A DNA stretch of 64,000 nucleotides from Ipomoea triloba (lineage: Eukaryota > Streptophyta > Magnoliopsida > Solanales > Convolvulaceae), in assembly GCF_003576645.1 (NCBI RefSeq), contig NC_044922.1, forward strand, positions 25,471,341 to 25,535,340. Reading direction: 5' to 3'. Shown here one piece after another: positions 11,083-22,769 of this stretch. Position 1 is the stretch's first letter. Each line of letters starts with the position of its first letter. Below the pieces are notes generated by a model. That model made no database searches and had not been told where the DNA came from. It saw nothing but the letters and a program-made list of their open reading frames with translations. The translations under genes and the position numbers were made by a program.

Positions 11083-14000
11083 TTACTTTTTCGCATATGT
11101 AATCAGCATGGCATTGTCGCCCATTATCTTGAATCCCTGGAGTGCCTGCATTGCCACAGTGGATTGCATCTCATCTCCGTATTCGACAAAAGCAATTCCA
11201 GGCTTCGCTTCCACCATTCTGACTTCCTTAAAGCCAGTATATTGAGAAAAGAGCATTTGGAGCATCATGGGAGTTGTCTGATGCGGAAGATTCTGGACAA
11301 ACAATATCTTGTTTGGAGGAGCAGGAGCTTCTGGTACAGCAGCAATTGCTCCACCCATATATGGTATCTGTGATAGCTGCAATTATTGAGAAAGGAGAAA
11401 GAGTATGGAGATCACTTTAGGTGAAACAATAGTGTTGATACTTGTTCATAAAACCCCTGATAATGACAAGCTGGTCTAAAATACACTAAATTGTTGTACC
11501 TGTTTTTTTTAACCCAAAAGATCAATACTAGTTAAATTTCAATGGAAACTCAAGGAAAATGCTTACAGGAGGGGTTGCACCATAAGTGCCAACATATGCA
11601 GGATTCAGACCCATTCCGGCTTGATTAGAGTCATGCTGCTCCTTTTTCTTCTTTCCTGCCAGATAAATATAATATAGTTAAATAAAAATATTGATACAAG
11701 TGACCAAAAATGTTCCATACCAAGTAAATGAAAAGGAAAAACACTATAAATAAAATGCAGATTTTATTAAAGAAGGAATTATAACCAAAAAAAAAAAAGG
11801 ACTGTCCTCATAAAACACTGCACAGATTTACATAACTTGTTTTGAGGGTGCATGGCAGCACCTCCTAGCAACTGGTGGTTACATCAGTGATGCAAATAAA
11901 GAGAAGGAGAAAAGAGAATTGTGGAACATCTTGCTGTTAATGTGAGATGTCGGAGGTTGTTCAAACTAAAACTACCTGAAAGAGGCTCCTAACACCCAGC
12001 CTACAGGGATAAAATTGCAAGGCATTGATTCCATTGAATATTATTTCAATGAATACATGTAAGCCTATTAATATTGAATTGTAACTGTAATTTACACAAA
12101 ATATCTTTTTTTTTAACATAATATTTTAATACAAGAGTTACCATTTACAAAATGCATATATGTCAAATTCAAATAACACTTAAAGCAAAACTGGTTTAAA
12201 ATTTACAAAATGCAGATACATTGAATTTGATTTAATAAATGCAAACAACAAAATATGCCTTAACAGACTTACCTCTGTCTTCATGCTTCTTTCTTTTTTC
12301 TCGAGGTACAAAAGTACCGTCTGCCTTGGCTATAATATCTGATTTTGTCTTTGCAAATTGTATCCTCTGTGAAATATATACATATATGCATGAAAAGAAT
12401 AAACCAAAAACTTTTAAGAGGGACAAAAAGACAGCATAAAAGGACTGAAAAAATAGTTTCAACCTTACATACTGAGCTTTCTCATCAATCAGGTTAAAAG
12501 CACATATGCCCTAAATGAAACTAATGGCAGCAGAAAAATCTAAACCAAAAATGTTCAGCAATTTGCTAGTAACACAAATCCACTTCTCTTCAAAGCCTGT
12601 GCCACATTCTTATTGATGATAAACAGCTGATAAAAAAACATAATGATATACCACGTGTTCACAATGTAACCAGCTGAAAGCACAAAATCTAAAGAATATA
12701 ACAGTGGACAAATAATTTAATCCATTTTTTTTCAAGCAGACTGAACATCAGCTATTAGAAATGCTGCAAAGAATGGTTTGGTCATACAATGATATCGTCA
12801 AACAAGGATAAGAGAGAGAAGGAAATGATAACCATGACATTTCTCTATTGGTTTCTAGGAATCTCATTTACAATAGAATGATGGTAATTCTTCATCAAAC
12901 CACAAAGAATAAGATTTTGAATAATTCCATCACAACTAATAAGGCCTTACTTTTATAGGGCAATGCATTACATGATTAGACACTTTCATTTCCTTGTTGA
13001 TTGAAGTTTTCCTAGAGTAAATAAGATGTAACTAATCCTATAACAGATATGATATTATAAAAAATGTAGGAAGATACATAACTTAGAACTAACCACACAC
13101 TGGATTACTAAATCCGTCATGGTACTGGTTATGAAAGTTATCAACATAAAACATGCTCAATCAAACGTTCCAACTATGAAATTTAAGTTACAGCACAAAT
13201 TTGCAGTGTCAGCTAATTCTTTATACTTTCTGTTCAACTATGAAATATAAGCTACAACAGCAATTACAAATTTTGTAGTGTCAGCTAATTCTTTATACTC
13301 ACTGTTTATTTGTGTCCAAAATGTTTTATGGACTCCAGTACATACTCTCAATTAATGCTTGAAATAAATCAATAAGAACAAAAATTGATGTATATTGTGA
13401 AACATTTAAGTGACCTTTCACTTGAATGAGGGGTCTTACATAGAGTATATTCCAAATGACACATCAAGGTGATATTTGATCAAGCATAAGTTTTACTGTC
13501 AGATTCTCACTAATGAACTCACTAGTAGGACTCAAATGAATGGACCATAGATACAGTAGCAATGGAAGATGATTCTAGTTTCTGAAAAGCTGAAGAAAAG
13601 CATCTCTTTTACCTTACTTTAACCACTGTTTTAGTCTGCTCAATCTGATTCTGATGGCATTGTTCTCAAATATTCAAAATAAAGAACTGAAAGAATTTTT
13701 GAAACATCCATTGTGTTTCCATAAGAAGTAAATACCTATATGAGTTTTGGTTTATCTATGACGAAAGATAATGGCATCAATTTTAACAAATAAATATCTT
13801 CCAATTTGAAAAATAGCAATTTTATACCTGCTCACCATAAAACTATCAAAATTCTATTGTTTATATTTCACTAGGCCGTCCAAAATATTACACTATAACA
13901 CACATAGGTCATTGGTTACATTAGTCAGCTACTGCAGAGAATTGTTAGGTAACATTGACACATTGTGCTAAGCCATGATTAGTACATTGTTTAAAGGCAT

Positions 14001-14495
14001 AATTACAATTGGCTAAAATTAGTTCTAATTGTTTCATGGACTAGCAGAATCAAACGCATTGCAAATTTGAGTGGCTGATTCCAAAGAAAAGATAATAAGG
14101 ATTAAGTAGTTACCATAGGCTTATCATAGAATGGGAATCCCTGCATTTGGCGAAGTGCACTGGTAGCAGATGAGACATCCTCAAAGATTACCCAGGCTTG
14201 ACCTTTGTGTTTTAGGGTTTTGAACGCTAAAACCTCCAAAATCTTCCCGAACTGCGAGAACACGGCGTTTAGCGACTTCTTCAACTCTACAACAGCCAGC
14301 AACAATCTATTAACAATCAAATACGCATTCGCATTGCAAAATCTCGTATATATAAGCAATAGTTACTAATAAGGAGCATAGCTGCGGCGCGGCAGAGAGG
14401 GGAATACCGTCGAGCTTGATTTTCTCGTTGAGATTGTTAATGTAAATTGTCATGTTTGGGGAAATCTCGCCGCTGGCTTGGTTCGCCTCCGCCAT
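11083..14495 (-). CDS. U1A: U1 snRNP protein A (U1A), five coding exons
   Basis: Exons 14495-14408, 14286-14114, 12366-12273, 11655-11567 and 11376-11083 join in frame with GT-AG introns to 245 residues. The protein has two RRM domains. RRM1 (about 15-95) carries RNP2 IYINNL and RNP1 [11 protein letters not shown]2 (about 165-245) carries RNP2 ILFVQNL and RNP1 KPGIAFVEY and ends in the conserved ITYAKK. The basic linker [20 protein letters not shown] and the [19 protein letters not shown] stretch match plant U1A rather than U2B''. U1A binds stem-loop II of U1 snRNA and helps 5' splice-site recognition in the nucleus. Length is normal and no lesions are seen. Intron 2 is 1.75 kb. The start is the first ATG of the frame; the next Met is at codon 15, just before RNP2. 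Confidence 0.95.
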
Positions 14496-14707
14496 AACTG
14501 GATTGTTATTTGCTTTGCTTTGCTTTGCTGCTACCCCTTCTGTGTCGAGGGTTCCAGGCTTCCAGCCAAGTTAGAAGTTAGAACAGTGTTCCAAGCTCGT
14601 ACTAGCTCAACTGCTACAATTTCTTTGAACAAGCAGAGGTTCGCATTCACGCCTTTGTGGGTAGGCCAAAGAATAAGGCCCAATTAATATAGTCTAGCCC
14701 AATCGTA

Positions 14708-15158
14708 GCAGGAAAATAGTCAAAAAAAACCTTTAAATTTTATACCAAAAGTCAATTATCCCCTAAACTTTTTAAAGGGTCAACTAAACGCTCAAATATG
14801 TCAAATTGAGTTAAATACATCAAATTTATCGATAGCCAAGAGGTTAAACGCACCAATTCGCATTCTCCCGGTTGAAGACGACCAGAAATGGCCGCCTTCG
14901 CCCAGAGAAGGTGACCTCGCCTTCCGTCGGAGATGGCGACAGGGCAACGATCGAGTCGTCGCCGGATGCCGGAAGTCGTCGTCGGATGCTGGAAGTTGTC
15001 GACGGTCGCCGAATGACTTGTAATAAGTGCATTTACTTGTTTTGGGCTTCATTGCCTCAATTTGACATGTTTAAGGGATTAATTGACCATTTTAAAAGTT
15101 TAGGGGCCTAATTGACTTTTGGTGTAAAATTTTGGGTCTATTTGACCCTTTTCCCAAA
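14708..15158. repeat. Long-TIR element with GC-rich core
   Basis: Arms of roughly 100 bp are inverted repeats (left ACCAAAAGTCAATTATCCCC, right GCCTAATTGACTTTTGGTGT). The core, about 14860-15010, is GC-rich with repeats of GTCGTCGCCGGATGC, unlike the arms, as if host DNA had been captured. A fragment of the same arm is at 57681-57800. It is MULE-like by structure, but no duplication was found. Confidence 0.65.
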
Positions 15159-15342
15159 AATTTATTGAGGTTGATAAAATACTAGACTGAATGTACATTA
15201 TATGTATTTTCATTTATTATATAGTAGGTTCATAATGTTCATTATATATCTTCACATAAACATTACACTACAAATACACAATATTTAATAACATTTATCA
15301 CATAAGGAGGGAGAGCCCCGAAACAAGAGAGCTTAACACACT

Positions 15343-16440
15343 CTAACACCACATAAACGCACTAGGGATGCCCAGGGCGCCTTTCTCTAGATTTCTCAAA
15401 ATAATAGTAGGAGGTTCTCTTAAGCAGCTCCATCTATCCTCCCTTTGGCACGCAAGCTTGGCCAGATTGTCTGCTATGTGATTTTGTACCCGATATACAT
15501 GTTTAATGGTTATGTCCCAATCTTTAGCCATCCACCTCTTGCATGTTTCAATTATGTTATTCAACAAACCTCTCGCCCTTTGCTCACCATTAAGTCTTTT
15601 TACTGTATCATGGGAATCACTTATAATCTCAATATTCCTAAACTCTTTCCTCCATGCCCATTCCATAGCTTTGAGGACCACAATAGCCTCAATTTCTGCA
15701 ATACAAGTTATAGAAGTTTTAAACATGAAACCCCCTTCCCAAATTCCTTCCGTGTTATTCTACCACAGCCAGCTACCTTTGTGATGGCATTAATACTTCC
15801 ATCCACATCAATAGCAATGGTATCATTCTTTGGCCTTTCCCATATGAGAGTTTCATTAGCACCCACATTTATGATGTCCTTTGATTAGTTTCCTTGTAGA
15901 ATGCTCTCGTGGTTATATTATAATGGTTAAGGATCCATGCAACTTTGTCAACATTCTCTAAATCCTCCTCGCCAAATACCACTCTATTTCTCCATCTCCA
16001 CAACCACCATATAGCAATTGCAAATACTCTCTTCCACTCCTCTCCATAAATTGTGTGATCTCTCCCTACTATGTTGTCGTCGAACTACTTTTGGAAGTCC
16101 AATCTCTCATTGCTCTGAGCCTCAGCACTCCCCAACAACGCCTTCCATACATTCCTAGCTACTGGGCAACTTTGAAAAATATGCTCAACAATTTCACTGC
16201 TTGTAACACACCTGGGACAACAGTCGTACACCTCAAGGTGTCGTCTCTTTCTTTCAGCGTTGCAAAGGATTCGCTCATGTCTAACTAAACAGAGGAAAAC
16301 ACATATTCTGTTCGACACCTTCAATTTCCAGATTGCCTCCCAGATATTATCCTGCACAGCTGAAGCATCCCAAGTAATCGCACGATACCGCTGGACTGAT
16401 AGAGAACGTACCTGATTCTTTTAGTGCCCAGTATACTCAT
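15343..16440 (-). pseudogene. LINE ORF2 3' fragment (zf-RVT and RNase H), decayed
   Basis: Read on the minus strand. A zf-RVT segment (16357-16085, IWKLKVSNRICVFLC, then CPRC and HIFQSCP) ends at an in-frame TAG (16087-16085) and continues FDDNIVGRDHTIYGEEW. After frameshifts an RNase H domain starts near 15815 (IDVDGSINAITKVAG) and continues at 15726-15343 (IEAIVVLKAMEWA, IISDSHDTVKRL, HVYRVQNHIADNLAKLA). Its upstream side is interrupted near 16561 by the TIR element. This is a different, older lineage from the LINE at 33-2375. Confidence 0.88.
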
Positions 16441-16875
16441 CCTTGGCTTATTCAGCTTCATGGAGGATAATCAGTTCCATCTTGTTACATATTTATCTAG
16501 GAATAATATCTCTAAAATACTCCCACTTAGGCGAAGCAAACAATATAATACAATTCCTATCTATTACGGCATGTTTGGTTCGCGGAATAGGCCTGGAATG
16601 GCACAGCATTCCCGAGAATAGGCCTATTCCTTTGTTTGGTAATGCTTTCTATTCCTAGGAACAATGTTCCTAGGAATGAGCTATTACCCTTGCAAGGGTA
16701 ATAGCTATTACTAGACCCTCCCTTGGTATTCCTATTCCTGAGTTCTCAGGAATAGACAAATTTTCTTATTTACTATTTTACCCTTAATTAAACTTAAAAT
16801 ATATTTAGATCACAACACTCTTTGAATCAAATTTATTTTTTTATAAAAAATATTATTTTTGTAGTAATTGATAGC

Positions 16876-17740
16876 GTAAATTGTCCTGGGATTACGGTTA
16901 CGCTACGAATACGTATGTTGCAAATGGATGGAGGAAAAGGGGCGCTCGGCGAGTCAGTCGGCCGGTCCGTCTACGGGCGACGACTGAGCGGTCCGAGGCC
17001 ACGAGTTGAAATGGCGAATGGTAATCTGTTGAGTGGATTGCAATATTAAGTGGATCACGCGAAGCGATCGTTACAGGTGCTCTAACTATTACAAACGACT
17101 GGTAGTGTTGTGAGGTGCTTGTGAGTGGTGAATGTAGATTTCAATCTGAGATGGATCCCCAGTGAAGGAGGGAGACCCCCTATTTATACTAGTTGAAGAC
17201 TGTCTTGAGCATTTAATGAGCTGCTACAGGTGGCTTGACGTGGTGCCTTCCCACTGGCTCGGTCAGACGGTCGATCTACAGCTACGTGTAGACCAGCTGC
17301 TCGAGGTATCAGCACCGCCATCTCTGCAAGTTTTCAGGCGCCGCACTGCGGATCAAGTGGATTCTGATGTTACTTGTAGTGTAAGTCAAGATTTCGGCTT
17401 GCAGGTTGCGTCACTTTGTTGATCGACCGGTCATCCTTCGGTAGATCAGTCGGATCAGTCGGGTGTGTTCTGTCGGGGCGACTCCAAGGGCGATCCGAGA
17501 GCATTTTGTCACGAGGCCTATCGGTACAAGCAAACCGGTTGATCACAAGTGATTTATCCCAGTCGGGTTGATGACTATGACGGACCAGCCAGTTGGCGAT
17601 TGACGGATCGGGTGACACTTGGCGGACCGGCTCAACGGGTAATCTTTGTACGTATTTATCCATCAGTAATATTTCATAACAATGGTAAATAATCCATCCA
17701 TGTTCGTGGGCGAATAAAACCAAGCAGTGTAGCATGAAAT
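16876..17740 (-). repeat. LTR-like GC-rich insert
   Basis: The block is markedly richer in GC than its surroundings. On the minus strand a TATAAATAGGGGGTC promoter-like motif lies at about 17175-17195. The low-coordinate edge starts TGTCCTGGGATTACGG, so the minus strand would end in CA. It is probably a solo LTR inserted in the surrounding TIR element. The high-coordinate edge and duplication are not certain. Confidence 0.4.
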
Positions 17741-17864
17741 TTGCAGCAATCATTTCACACAACATCATTTTTCAAAGGATTATCATACAATAAATTGATC
17801 AACAATAAATAATATTCATAAATTAATTTCCTTTTATAAACATACACACCAATGGTACTAATGA

Positions 17865-18149
17865 TTGCAGAAAACCATGAAAAGGAAAAAGAAGAAATCA
17901 ATACTAATTCATCGAGGGACTCGTAAAAAGAGATTGATCCCTTGCATCACTTCCGCCATTGTATTGTTCTTCCCTTTTGAATATCCAGGGTCCATACTTG
18001 CCAATTACCAGGGAGGGAGAAGCCATCTGTTAGAACTTGTGAAGATTACCGACGAGATGAAATCATTCAAGGCCTATGATAAACTGCGCATTGAGCGCAC
18101 AAACAAGCGTTACCTTGGTGCAAGACAGAATTTAATACAAGAGATTTAA
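17865..18149 (+). CDS. Unrecognised 94-codon ORF inside TIR element
   Basis: Starts with a very basic N-terminus ([10 protein letters not shown]), has a central hydrophobic stretch ([14 protein letters not shown]) and a charged tail ([17 protein letters not shown]). It lies inside the element bounded at 16561 and 18786. It may be a remnant of that element's own coding region, but I recognise no family. Function unknown; it could be a chance ORF. Confidence 0.3.
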   Translation: MQKTMKRKKKKSILIHRGTRKKRLIPCITSAIVLFFPFEYPGSILANYQGGRSHLLELVKITDEMKSFKAYDKLRIERTNKRYLGARQNLIQEI

Positions 18150-18786
18150 TCATATTAGAATATAATTTGCAAGAAGAATGGTGTGTACTGTGTATAACTT
18201 GTATTCTGCTTATGATAAACACATCACATTTTATATAGTAATATTAGGACTCTTGAATATCAGATCATTTGTTGCAGGAAGACTCCTTGAAATAAGGAGA
18301 GACACCCATCTCAAACCAACTTCCTGAAATACTTAATAATTTTTTCTTCTAAATATTATTAAATGCTCTTTAAATTTGTTTGTTATTTATATGAATATTT
18401 TTTTTCCATAATTTATAGATCATTTTTTAATATTTTAATTGCTATAGAATAATATTATATAAAAATATTATATATAATAATAATAATAATATATTTTGTA
18501 TAAGGGTATTTAGGACTTTTAAACATATATTACATTTCTATTCATTTAACCAACCAAACGTTGTAATACAATTCCTAAAGCCTATTCCTCCAGCGAACCA
18601 AACAATAGAATACAATTCATGTTTTATTCCTTACCTATTCCATTCCCTATGGAATAGAATTCATATTCCTTCCAAATTCATTCCGTGAACCAAATGTGTT
18701 GTTATATTCTTTGTCTATTCCATTCCTTATGGAATAACATTCCTATTACCTAAAAATTCATTTGTAAACCAAACGTGTTGTAATAG

Positions 18787-20118
18787 TTGTTCTAGAACTC
18801 TTAAATTCGGCTATGATTTAGTCGTGGTGTTTTAGATTCATGAAGTGTCAACTCCATTTGTGACATCGTCATTTCCTAACATATCACCTTATAACTTCGT
18901 GTGGCCGAAATTTTACAAAAATTATCAACAACAACAACAACAACAAAAAAAAAAAAAAAAAAAAAACACATTTACGCAACCCAAACTAACCCATGAAATC
19001 AAACTGTACCTAGCCAAATAAATTATTATGAAACATCTTTAATTAGAATGCAAAGAATAGGTGGGCCGTAAAAAATTCTGAACCTATTTAAGAAATACGG
19101 AGTATGTTTTAAATGGCATCAAACCCTTCCCTTTATACGGGAGGTGGTGGGTTCGAGCCTCAGTAGATGTAATATTGACTCTTGTGCTTTAATAGGTTGA
19201 GAAAGTAGTTATGAACAGATACTGCATTGTAATAAAGTTAGTAGTATTAAAAAAAAAAAACATCCTTATTTGTAAAATAAAATTTAAAACTATTCATCCA
19301 CCACCATGCACCGAATAACAAAAATGTTGACTTTTATGTTTGCGAAATAAACTGATATGTTTCAAAAAAAAATGATATTTTTATTTTTTCATAATCAGCA
19401 TTCTTACGATCATGCATTTCCTCATGCCCAAGTTTATTTATAGCAAGGGTTATAATTTCTTTGGTGTTGCGTGATGACCCAACTCTACATAAATGGTGGT
19501 AGTTGAATTAACAATATAATTGTCATAGATCTATTATCTATGGCTCTTCCTATGTCACGGATTATATTATTGAACAATTTTTTTCAATCTAGCTAATTTA
19601 AATTCAATGATTAACTCTATATAGGTGGCAATTATTTTTGGTCAATTTATTTGTTGCAACAAATTTATTACGCATTACACAATTTAATTTTTACTATTTT
19701 GTAGTTGATGGCTATAGTTACTATATTTGAAGTTATTTACCACAAGATTCTAAGTTCAATTCCCTAACTACGAGATGATGAGAGTTGCATATTAGTTTTT
19801 TTTATTTGAATTGATTGGTTGTGGACAATTTATGCTAGTTTATATCATCTTGGTTTTATCCAAAGCGCATTTTCAAATAGCAATGGTGAACTTTCTTGTA
19901 AATCAAAGATATTTATCATTATTGTCCATAAAATTTGATATATAGATTGATTGTATTCCATTATTGTAATTATTTTATTGATATATAGTTTAATTTATGG
20001 TAGATTAAATGTTGTAAAAAGTGTATGAATCCAACCTACTTATGGAAATTTCTCAAGTAAGAATCAAAATTAAGGTTATGTTTGGTAGAACTTATTTTAG
20101 AGTTTATAATTTATTTAA
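18787..20118. other. AT-rich intergenic with one SINE
   Basis: Apart from the SINE at 19108-19260 and A-runs, no gene or named repeat was recognised. Confidence 0.5.
19108..19260 (+). repeat. tRNA-derived SINE copy
   Basis: Contains a pol III B-box-like GGTGGGTTCGAGCCTC and a family 3' tail GAACAGATACTGCATTGTAA and ends in an A-run. Other copies lie at 22108-22215 (reverse), 26155-26252 (reverse), 33525-33650, 34545-34673, 35863-35960 (reverse) and 50355-50465 (reverse). Confidence 0.75.
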
Positions 20119-20577
20119 GAGTTTATTACCAAAATGGTCCCTCAACTATGGCAAAATTACCAATTTGATCCTCGACAATTTTTCGTGCCCAATTAAGTCC
20201 CTCGACTTTGAAAATTTTAACCAATTTGGTCCTCCGTTTATTTTGCCGTTAAACATCCGTTAAATCGGGACCAATGGTAATTTTGTTATAGTCAAGGGAT
20301 GAAATTGGTAATTTTGCTATACTCAATGGACCAAATTGGTAATTAAATTTTCACTGAAATGGTCCCTTGATTATATCAAAATTACCAATTTAGTCCCTTG
20401 ACTATAGCAAAATTACCAATTTGGTCCCCATTTTAACGGATGTTTAACGGCAAAATAAACGGAGGACCAAATTGGTTAAAATTTTCAAAGTCGAGGGACT
20501 TAATTGGGCACGAAAAATTGTCGAGGACCAAATTGGTAATTTCACAATAGTCGAGGGACCATTTCGGTAATAAACTC
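20119..20577. mobile_element. Foldback MITE, Mutator-like, 9-bp TSD
   Basis: Second copy of the 6405 family. Ends are GAGTTTATTACC and GGTAATAAACTC, flanked by TTTATTTAA at 20110-20118 and 20578-20586. Length is 459 bp, longer than copy 1 because of extra internal repeats of the GGTCCC/GGGACC arms. It is almost fully palindromic, so a transcript would fold into a long hairpin. Confidence 0.88.
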
Positions 20578-21154
20578 TTTATTTAAAATTATAAATAAGC
20601 TAAGCTAGTAACTACTAGTTTTTAAATTTTAGCTTTAAATTAAACTAGCTTATAAGCTAGGTATGCCAAACAGAACTTAAACTGATTGAACCATTTTTTT
20701 TTTACTACAATTGAACTATTTATTTATTCATTTTTAATTATATTAGAATCATAATCAAATACCTTATTCTCACTTTTGGTGGAAGCAATATTGCTTTAAA
20801 AAAAATAAAAAAAATCTCTAATCATATTCTCATCTTTTCTATTTCAAATTCAATAATCACTTGCCAAGTAGCAGACTTGTAGTACAACGGTACCTCTGTA
20901 ACTCTCCAAATGGGAGGTTACATGTTCGAAGACAGTAGTACTAAAAAAATATCAGTAGTCACCTTAATTGTTTATTTATTTTAATTTATTACATGATAAT
21001 TATGATATTATATTCACAAAATTCGAAGCCTTTTGAATATTGTAATTGGACTATAAAGAATTGCATAGAAAATAATGTACTTATGCATGGTCCGACATGT
21101 GGCTGGACCACTATGTTAAAAATATATCGACCACTATGTTATATATATATATAT

Positions 21155-21490
21155 ATATAAAAGCTCAAAGGCGACCATGTTTTAATGTCCGGTTTATGCG
21201 GTCGTACCATTAGTTATGCAAAAAAGCACCAATAGTATTAGGAAATGCACAATAAAGAAATGCACCAAAGCACGCACAAATAGGTATGCATCACCACAAA
21301 ACGCACCATTAGGTACGCATAAACGCATCACACCGTATTTGAAAATGCACCATTAGGTGTAATGAGGTATTAGGTATGGTGCATTTTTTGGGTGTGTGGT
21401 GCGTTTTATGGTGCATTGGTGCATTTCTTTGTTGTGTGTTTCCGAACACTATTGGTGCTTTTTTGCATAACTAAACGGCCGCACTGGAAC
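21155..21490. repeat. Foldback element, GCACCATTAGG family
   Basis: The arms carry inverted copies of AAAAAGCACCAATAG/CTATTGGTGCTTTTTTG, with internal GCACCATTAGGTACGCAT. A diverged relative is at 43745-44085. Confidence 0.6.
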
Positions 21491-21654
21491 TTGACATTAT
21501 ATACATACATAAACACACACACACACACACACACACATATATGGATGAGATATGGAGCAAAGAATCTCCAGGTGCAAAAAATGCGGTGAGATCTGAGCTG
21601 TTGATATAGATTAGATCAACGGCTCAAATCAATGAAAATTAAAATAAATAAATA

Positions 21655-22070
21655 AAACACAAAAATAACGCACCTTAAGTCTTAACATCGCGCACCATAA
21701 GTGTTACAAAGACGCAACTTAAGTAGTAAAATCACGCACCTTAAGTTTTAAAATAGCGCACCTTAAATATAGAACTTATGTACCTTATGTGTATAGCTGA
21801 CGACCTAACACACCTTAAGTGTTAAAATGACGCACTTTAAATATAAAACTTATGTACCTTAAGTGTATAGCTGACGCACCTTAAATGTTAGAATGACGCA
21901 CCTTAAGCTTTGAAACGACGTACTTTAAGTTTTAGAATGATGCAACTTAAGTATCAACAAAAAAAGTACCTTAAGTTCTCAAGTCTATAACTGGCGTACG
22001 CTCATTATGTATTAAAATGATGCACCTTAAGTATTAACATTTAACACGACGCACCTTAAGTTTGAATAAT
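21655..22070. repeat. Degenerate minisatellite, ACGCACCTTAAGTGTTAAAAT unit
   Basis: About 17 imperfect head-to-tail units of roughly 20-28 bp centred on GCACCTTAAGT, some in a higher-order pair with CTTATGTACCTTAAGTGTAT. Confidence 0.75.
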
Positions 22071-22107
22071 TCGCAAAATGATCAAATTGTCACAACGTTT
22101 TTTTTTT

Positions 22108-22215
22108 AATCCGTATTCATCTTAGATAGTATTGCCTCCACTGAAGCTCGAACCCACCACCTCCCGTATAAAGGGAAGGGTTTGATGTCACTGGACCACA
22201 AGGTCCTTGGCCTCT
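22108..22215 (-). repeat. tRNA-derived SINE copy (reverse)
   Basis: The minus strand reads GGACCTTGTGGTCCAGTGAC, then the B box GGTGGGTTCGAGCTTC, matching the 19108 copy. Confidence 0.7.
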
Positions 22216-22769
22216 GTTATATATATATATATATATGGCTGGCTACTATATTATATGAGATGATTGACCAAATTACCTTTTTTGATTCTTTGCTTATTGA
22301 AGTTTTTACTATTTTTTTTTTGAAATAGAAGTTTTTACTATTAATTATATATACAAACAATTATTTTCCAAAAAGGTTGCATTGTTTCCATAATTGATGG
22401 ACGAATATGAGGCGAAAATTATGAAAATCTTTGATAAAAATAAAAACGGGGCGTAGTAATTGGGTAAAAGTAAAACATGCATAAGAGGTAAAGTGATATA
22501 TTTAATGCATTAAGTCAAAAAAGCAAAGAAAAAAGAATGTATAAACAAAGAAAATGAAGGCCCTTGCCACACGCTTTCTCTGTCACAAACATAAATAGCC
22601 CAAGTCTGAAGTCCCGTCCCCCCAGAGGCTTTATTTAAGTGCTTCCGATCCCTTCAGAACCCCGCCGGCCGCCCATTCCGCCGTAGTGGCATTCCCATTT
22701 CCCACTCCCCTTTCTTGCTTGCCTCTTTAATTTGCTCCTTTTCCCATCCTAATTAAGCTACCAAAATAT

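Larger units (their letters stand above)
16561..18786. mobile_element. Non-autonomous TIR element, about 2.2 kb, with internal insertion
   Basis: Ends are inverted: left CTATTACGGCATGTTTGGTT, right AACCAAACGTGTTGTAATAG complement of CTATTACAACACGTTTGGTT. Multiple ATTCC/GGAAT-rich subterminal repeats occur at both ends (16580-16760 and 18560-18770). The interior holds an LTR-like GC-rich block and a 94-codon ORF. The CATGTTTGGTTCG-like terminus recalls PIF/Harbinger or hAT elements; no duplication was identified, so class is open. Confidence 0.55.
20587..22560. other. Intergenic region of repeats upstream of the esterase gene
   Basis: No host gene. It contains a foldback (21155-21490), a CA-repeat (21514-21536), a degenerate minisatellite (21655-22070), a reverse SINE (22108-22215) and TA microsatellites (21139-21160, 22219-22236). 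Confidence 0.6.
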
